Assembly (NCBI GenBank): GCA_026261815.1 | Contig: JAMPIT010000511.1 | Location: 62,001 to 126,000, forward strand | Length of the DNA stretch: 64,000 bases | Direction of reading: 5' to 3' | DNA from: Monarcha castaneiventris obscurior | Lineage: Eukaryota > Chordata > Aves > Passeriformes > Monarchidae | In this document: one piece after another, positions 59,411-64,000 of the stretch | Numbering within the stretch: position 1 is the first letter of the stretch | Layout of the letters: every line of letters starts with the position of its first letter | Notes under the pieces: model-generated | What the model was told of the DNA's origin: nothing | What the model saw: the letters and a program-made list of their open reading frames with translations, nothing else | Databases searched by the model: none | Position numbers and translations under genes: made by a program

Positions 59411-59586
59411 GTACAAATCAAACGAAGAGTATGTGTATGTGCGAGGCCGTGGAAGAGGGAAGTATGTTTGTGAGGAGTGTGGAATTCGCTGCAAGAAACC
59501 CAGCATGCTGAAGAAACACATTCGCACGCACACAGACGTCAGGCCGTACGTCTGCAAGTACTGTAACTTTGCTTTTAAAACCAAAG
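59411..59586 (+). CDS. HIVEP3: HIVEP3 exon with C-terminal ZAS finger and half of the next, residues 1754-1812
   Basis: This 176-nt exon uses acceptor catag|GTACAA and donor AAAG|gtaagc. Its first base completes the glycine codon begun in the 146-nt exon. It encodes [18 protein letters not shown], then a full C2H2 finger (C1774, C1777, H1790, H1794) with the linker HTDVRPY, and the first two cysteines (C1802, C1805) of the second finger. The phase-1 break comes after KTK, in the middle of that finger. The histidines must be supplied by the next exon, which lies beyond the window. The fingers form the C-terminal ZAS DNA-binding domain. Residues KYCNFAF differ slightly from the mammalian KHCHFAF form. 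Confidence 0.97.
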
Positions 59587-60304
59587 GTAAGCCACAGCCA
59601 GCTCCCAGCTCCTCTGCTCGGTGCCGTGGCTCTGCCAGCCTGCTCGGGGGCACTGGCAAAGGGCAAGGGAAGCCCTTCCCAGGGGCTGCAAGAGCCCAGG
59701 AGTTGGAGGGAGGGGGATGAGGGAGTTGGAAATTGTTGGTGTTTTTGGAAGAGGAGCAGCTCTGCTGCAGCAGAGCATCGTTGCCGTCCTCCTTGGGCTT
59801 CTCTCCAAGGGAAAAATCCTGAAATGCAGCTCCCCTGGCAGGGCTTCCCGAACAAACCACCCCAGAACGAGAGCAGGAGCTCCAGGCTCCTGGCCGAGCC
59901 CCTGGATCCAGGCTCTGGGTGGCTTTTCCTGCTGGTGCTCTCCAGATCTGCCCATCCTCATCCTCTGCAGTTGCATGTGGCTTCCACATTCTGTGTGTCA
60001 CATCAAGGGACCTTTTCCCTAAAGGCCTCCATCCCAGGACATCGAGCCATCAATGCCACCAGGGGTTCTCTGCCATGGCCTCAGGGAGGGTGTGAGTGAG
60101 CACAGCAGGAGCCTGCAAACCACAGGCAAAAAAAATGTCTATTCCAAGAGAAATGGGGATTGGGACTTCCCAAATGTGCCAGAGGTTGCCTTTAACTTCT
60201 TGTAGGGTCTGGCACCGTGGGTTGGACAAATTTATGGTGGCAGCAAGTGTTGGGGTGAAGGTGTGGGGCTCAGCTTCTCAGCTACAGCTTGACAGAGATC
60301 TGTG

Positions 60305-60430
60305 AGTTCAGGGAGCCTTTGGACAACGCCCTCGGGCACCTGGGGGGATTCTGGGGGTTGTCCCATGCAGGAGCTGGCCCGGGTGATCCCTGCGGGTCCC
60401 TTCCAGCTCAGGATGTTCCAAAATGCCCGT
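60305..60430 (+). mobile_element. CR1 3' end fragment, plus strand
   Basis: 'gggtgatccctgcgggtccc' followed by ttccagctcaggatgttcc is the sense CR1 3' end. It is one of few plus-strand copies in the window. Confidence 0.75.
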
Positions 60431-63400
60431 TGTCTGTCACCTGCTGGTGACAGAGCTGGGAGGGCTCAGTGGCCAGGCAGGACCCGGTGCCACCCAGGCA
60501 GGGGCACAGTGAGGGTGTGGGGAGGGGCCCTGGGCACTGGCCCAGAGGTGCCAGAGGAGGGCAGGGGAAGTGCCCGGAGCGGGTGGCTCGGGGTGGGCAG
60601 TGCCTGGAGCCCGTGGCTTTGCTGGGAAGGCTGGCGGGGGATTTCTGGCTGACAACGTGCTGGTGATCACTGGGACTGGGGGAGAACGGGAAGTGATACC
60701 GGGGTTGAAGCCAGGTTCTCATGCTGCACATCCCAGCGACGGTTCTTCCTCTCCCTCCCATCCTGGAGCTGTTTCTGATTCATTTCCTTTCTCTTCCCCT
60801 CTTGCTTTGACTTCGTTCCGAGGTTTCCCTTGGAGAGCTGAACCCGCTCAGCCTCTCCCATCACTTCACCTCACTCCCCACCATGCTTCTGTAGGGCTTT
60901 TGTCCAGGGTGCTGGCACCAAACCATCATCTCCACCACCTCTCTGGCTGCTCTGCTCTTCATCTCTGCTCCCTTGAAGGCCACGATCTGTCAGCTCTGAC
61001 TGCACATTGCCCACGGACACTTCCCTTCTTCCGCTTGGCATGGGCAAGGGAGCATGGAAATGCTTCCTTCCACAAAACCCGAAAAAAAAATCATCAACAG
61101 TCTGTTGGGATTTGAATGGCAAAGTATCCCTTTGCCTATGGATGCATGGAACGGGCAGCACTTCCCTGGGTCGGGGGTTTATGGATAAATAGCTGCATGA
61201 TGGTGACTTGGAATTGCATGAGAACGGCTCTTTGCTGGGAGGGGGTGAGGGGCAGAGCCCTGGGACGTGCTCAGACTGCCCAGAAATGGGAGAGAAGCTC
61301 TCTGGGGGGCACAGGGACCTCGGGAAGAGTGGGGGAAAAAGCCCTGAGTGTGTCAATGAAAGCATCAGCTGGTGATGGGGAGCTATTACAAACGAGAGTT
61401 TGATTTTGCTTAAAAAATCCCCAGCAGGGGTAGGAGGAAAATCTGGATTTTTGCTCATGCCCTTGCCAGTGATTTTTTAAGGCATCTCCAACTCTGGTTC
61501 TTGACAGGAGTGACCTGGAGGAGCGGGGGCTTTGCAGAACTGGCATTTCCCAGCTCATTTTGGAGTCACCCTGGAGGGGTTGGTTTGGGCCCCGGCTCCT
61601 GGGTGGCTTTGGCAGCCCCGGGAATTGCAGAATGCAGAAGCTGCAGCTCTCTCCCTCCCTCCTGCCGGGCTGCACTTGCACAAACACGGAGCTTTTTTAG
61701 AAATCAGCTTTGCAGAGTTAATTTTAGCCTTCGGCATCAGCTCCAGGGGGAGGTCTGTGGAGCTGGCTTTGTTTCGGCTGGGGGAGATCTCTCCAGCATG
61801 ATCTAATGCTCTAAACTCTCAAGCAGCCTGGAAGCAGTTAAATGGGTTTTTATTATTGTTATTTATTATTATTATTATTTTTAACGAGGATCTTTATCTG
61901 GTTAAAATGTACCTCACCCCCCACCCCTCCCACTCCAGAAAATCCATGTCTGTGTTCCCAGAACTGGGAAAACTTTTGCAACAGAAAATGCTTTAAATAT
62001 TTCCCCTTATTCACAAATTGTCTGCTTTTTGTGCCTTTCTGCCACTGGAAGTTAAGCTGTTCTTTCAGGTTACAGAGCTGCAGGGAATTTTTTTTTAAAA
62101 TTATTTTAAAGCAAATCCACGAGTTTGGTTTGGTTTGTTTGTTTGTTTGTTGTTTGTTTGGGGTTTTTGGGAGGGGTTTTGGGGGGGTTTTTTTGGGGAT
62201 TTTTTGATGTGTGTGCTCGCTTAGCTGATGGGAACAACAGCCTTGGAGCTTTGGTTTGTAGAGATGGATGTGATTTGGTGTTTCTGGAGCAGGTCTAAAG
62301 GTGCCTCTTTAATGAGGTGTCTCTCACTGCGGTGGGGCTCTGTGACCGTGGCCTCCAAGGAGGTCTCTGAAGGAGGCTCAGCAGCCTCTGCATTGTTTTC
62401 TGGGCAGGAAGGAAATGAAGGAAAAGCTGTTTTCCCTTTCAGGAAGGTCGGGGAGAGCTTTTCCCTTCCCGTCTCTGGCTGCTGCTGGGGGTGAGCTGGG
62501 CAGGGCTGGCACATTCATCCCCCTGTGCAGACATTCCCCTTCCCCGTCATCTTCTGGCCTCCTTCACACTCACATCACCCTCTCACGTCCTGACTGCTTC
62601 CAGAATTGCTCCGAATTTCTGCACAGAATGTGTGGAGCAGCTCCGGGTGGATGCTGCTGCCTCTGCCCGCAGGTCAGAAGGGACGAGGAGCTTCATTTTC
62701 ATTTCAAGGGAGCTGAGAAGGGCAGCGGTGCAGCGGCTGGAGACGCCCATTTCGCAGTCTGGGCCACTCACACTTCCCAGACACCAGACTGCTCCGTGGC
62801 CTCAGCCAGGCTCTTCAATAAATTCATTTTCAGTTCCTTAAATCAGCCCCTGACAGCGCCCAGGTTACTGCACATGTGAAAATACTCAATCTATTAAATT
62901 AAATGTATTAAATGCATCCCCCCCAGCCCTTAAAGGGCTGCACAGTTCGTTGTTATTGCAGCTCCAGCAGCCTCAGCCTCCCCTGGAAGGCACAGAGTGG
63001 GTCAGGCTGGTGGAAAACCCCGGCGGAATTCCCTGCAGGGCACAGGGATGGACACATTCCCAAAATATCCTGAGGCCTGGGGCCCTTCCTCGGCGGCCTG
63101 GAGGAGGGGAAGGGGCTGAGCATCCCTGGGAGCTGCTGGGGATGGTCCCTGTGCCCCTGGGGATGTCAGAGATCTCCCAAGGGATGGGGCCAGAGCTCTC
63201 CTCAGGGATTTGCTGCCTGCACATCCTATGGGGTGTGTGGCTAGGAGCAGAAAATGTCCCAGTGCTCCAGCCAGGAGATGAAACAGGGACCAAAAGGGCT
63301 CTGGAACTCGCCAGGGAAAGGGAAAAAACCCAGGAATTAGGACTGGAAGCAAAGGACTGGCGACTTTTAGTGAAATTTTCTTTAGTCAGTGCAGCCATTA

Positions 63401-63824
63401 AAGTCTCAGCCTCCATGGGGAATCTGCTCAGTGTTAGGATTGGGAAATCTGCAAATCCAGGGCAATCTCCTGGAATATCAGCCTTGGGCTGATGTGAGGG
63501 ATAGGTCTGATCCAGGAGGTGGCTGATATTTTATGGCCTCTGTGGACACAGGCAGGATGTGCAAATTCACTCCTTTAATGTCTGTGTCAATAAGGATAAA
63601 AGATAATAATCGATTTTTTAAAAAATTGAACTCCTTTGCCCAATGAGTTCTGTAAATTAAAGCTTTCCTCCTCACAAAGTCTCACCTGGGGACGTTATCT
63701 CCCCACCAAGTCCTAAATCAAGGCCTGTGCATTGTTTAAATCCCACGTAAAACCTGTTTCAAGGATTTCTCTGGGACACAGAGTATCAGTTATGGCTGGT
63801 TCTCCATGTGAGTGCATCTCCCAG

Positions 63825-64000
63825 CAAATCACAGAATCCTGGAAGGTTTGGGGTGGGAGGCACCCTAAATCCCACCCAGTGCCAGCCCCAGGGACACCTC
63901 CCACTGTCCCAGGCTGCTCCAGCCCGGCCTTGGGCACTGCCAGGGATCCAGGGGCAGCCACAGCTGCTCTGGGAATTCCATCCCAGCCCCTGCCCACCCT
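63825..64000 (-). mobile_element. CR1 3' end fragment cut by window end
   Basis: 'aatcacagaatcctggaagg' then 'cacctcccactgtcccaggc' and the GC-rich series of the 203-598 copy, continuing beyond base 64000. Confidence 0.85.

Larger units (their letters stand above)
59587..64000 (+). other. HIVEP3: Start of next HIVEP3 intron
   Basis: From donor gtaagc to the window end. I searched for the expected next exon (an NLTKHMKSKAH-type finger end) and did not see it, so the gene continues past base 64000. Apart from CR1 fragments and small microsatellites the sequence is unique. An (ATT)n-like tract lies at about 61849-61882 and a (GTTT)n tract at about 62125-62162. Confidence 0.85.

Noticed and set aside
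59587..64000. Search for the next HIVEP3 exon completing the split zinc finger
   Set aside because: No NLTKHMKSKAH-type coding segment with an acceptor was seen, so the exon is taken to lie beyond the window.
1..64000. CRISPR array, tRNA, rRNA or bacterial operon structure
   Set aside because: The tandem arrays lack repeat-spacer structure. No tRNA-like box motifs or rRNA were recognised, and the DNA is clearly vertebrate.

Overview
The window is vertebrate nuclear DNA and almost certainly avian. It is full of CR1 LINE 3' ends, several with the usual bird 5' truncation, and it carries two solo-LTR-like elements. The abundance of short GC-rich minisatellites fits a songbird microchromosome, but that last step is inference. 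No bacterial, phage, CRISPR, rRNA or tRNA feature was seen.

One gene explains all the coding sequence: the plus-strand gene HIVEP3 (Schnurri-3/KRC/ZAS3), a large zinc-finger transcription factor and signalling adaptor. Three coding exons are present: a giant exon (ATG 8719, donor after 13833, 1705 codons), a 146-nt exon (19693-19838) and a 176-nt exon (59411-59586). Their phases join exactly (0, then 2+1 nt). The visible protein is 1812 complete codons and stops inside the second finger of the C-terminal ZAS pair. The rest of the C-terminus lies beyond base 64000, and the 5' non-coding exons and promoter probably lie upstream of base 1.

Layout: 1-8549, upstream intron with CR1s and three minisatellites; 8550-13833, putative 5'UTR and giant exon; 13834-19692, a 5.9-kb intron with a 31-bp minisatellite, a 69-bp minisatellite and a quiet segment that looks like an alternative terminal exon (16907-about 17218); 19693-19838, small exon; 19839-59410, a 39.6-kb intron holding most of the repeats, a telomere-like tract, two LTR candidates, a CpG-dense patch and an AT-rich island; 59411-59586, zinc-finger exon; 59587-64000, start of the next intron.

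The observations most worth following are these. First, a strong splice acceptor plus poly(A) signal in the intron after the giant exon would yield a HIVEP3 form lacking the C-terminal ZAS domain. Second, a composite of three CR1 ends occurs twice in opposite orientation (about 4.55-5.11 kb and 27.35-27.88 kb), flanking the giant exon. Third, a CpG-dense patch at 39.47-39.89 kb directly abuts an LTR. Fourth, there is an interstitial telomere-like tract at 32.4 kb. I saw no convincing wholly new biological system. Most long open frames outside HIVEP3 are by-products of tandem repeats.
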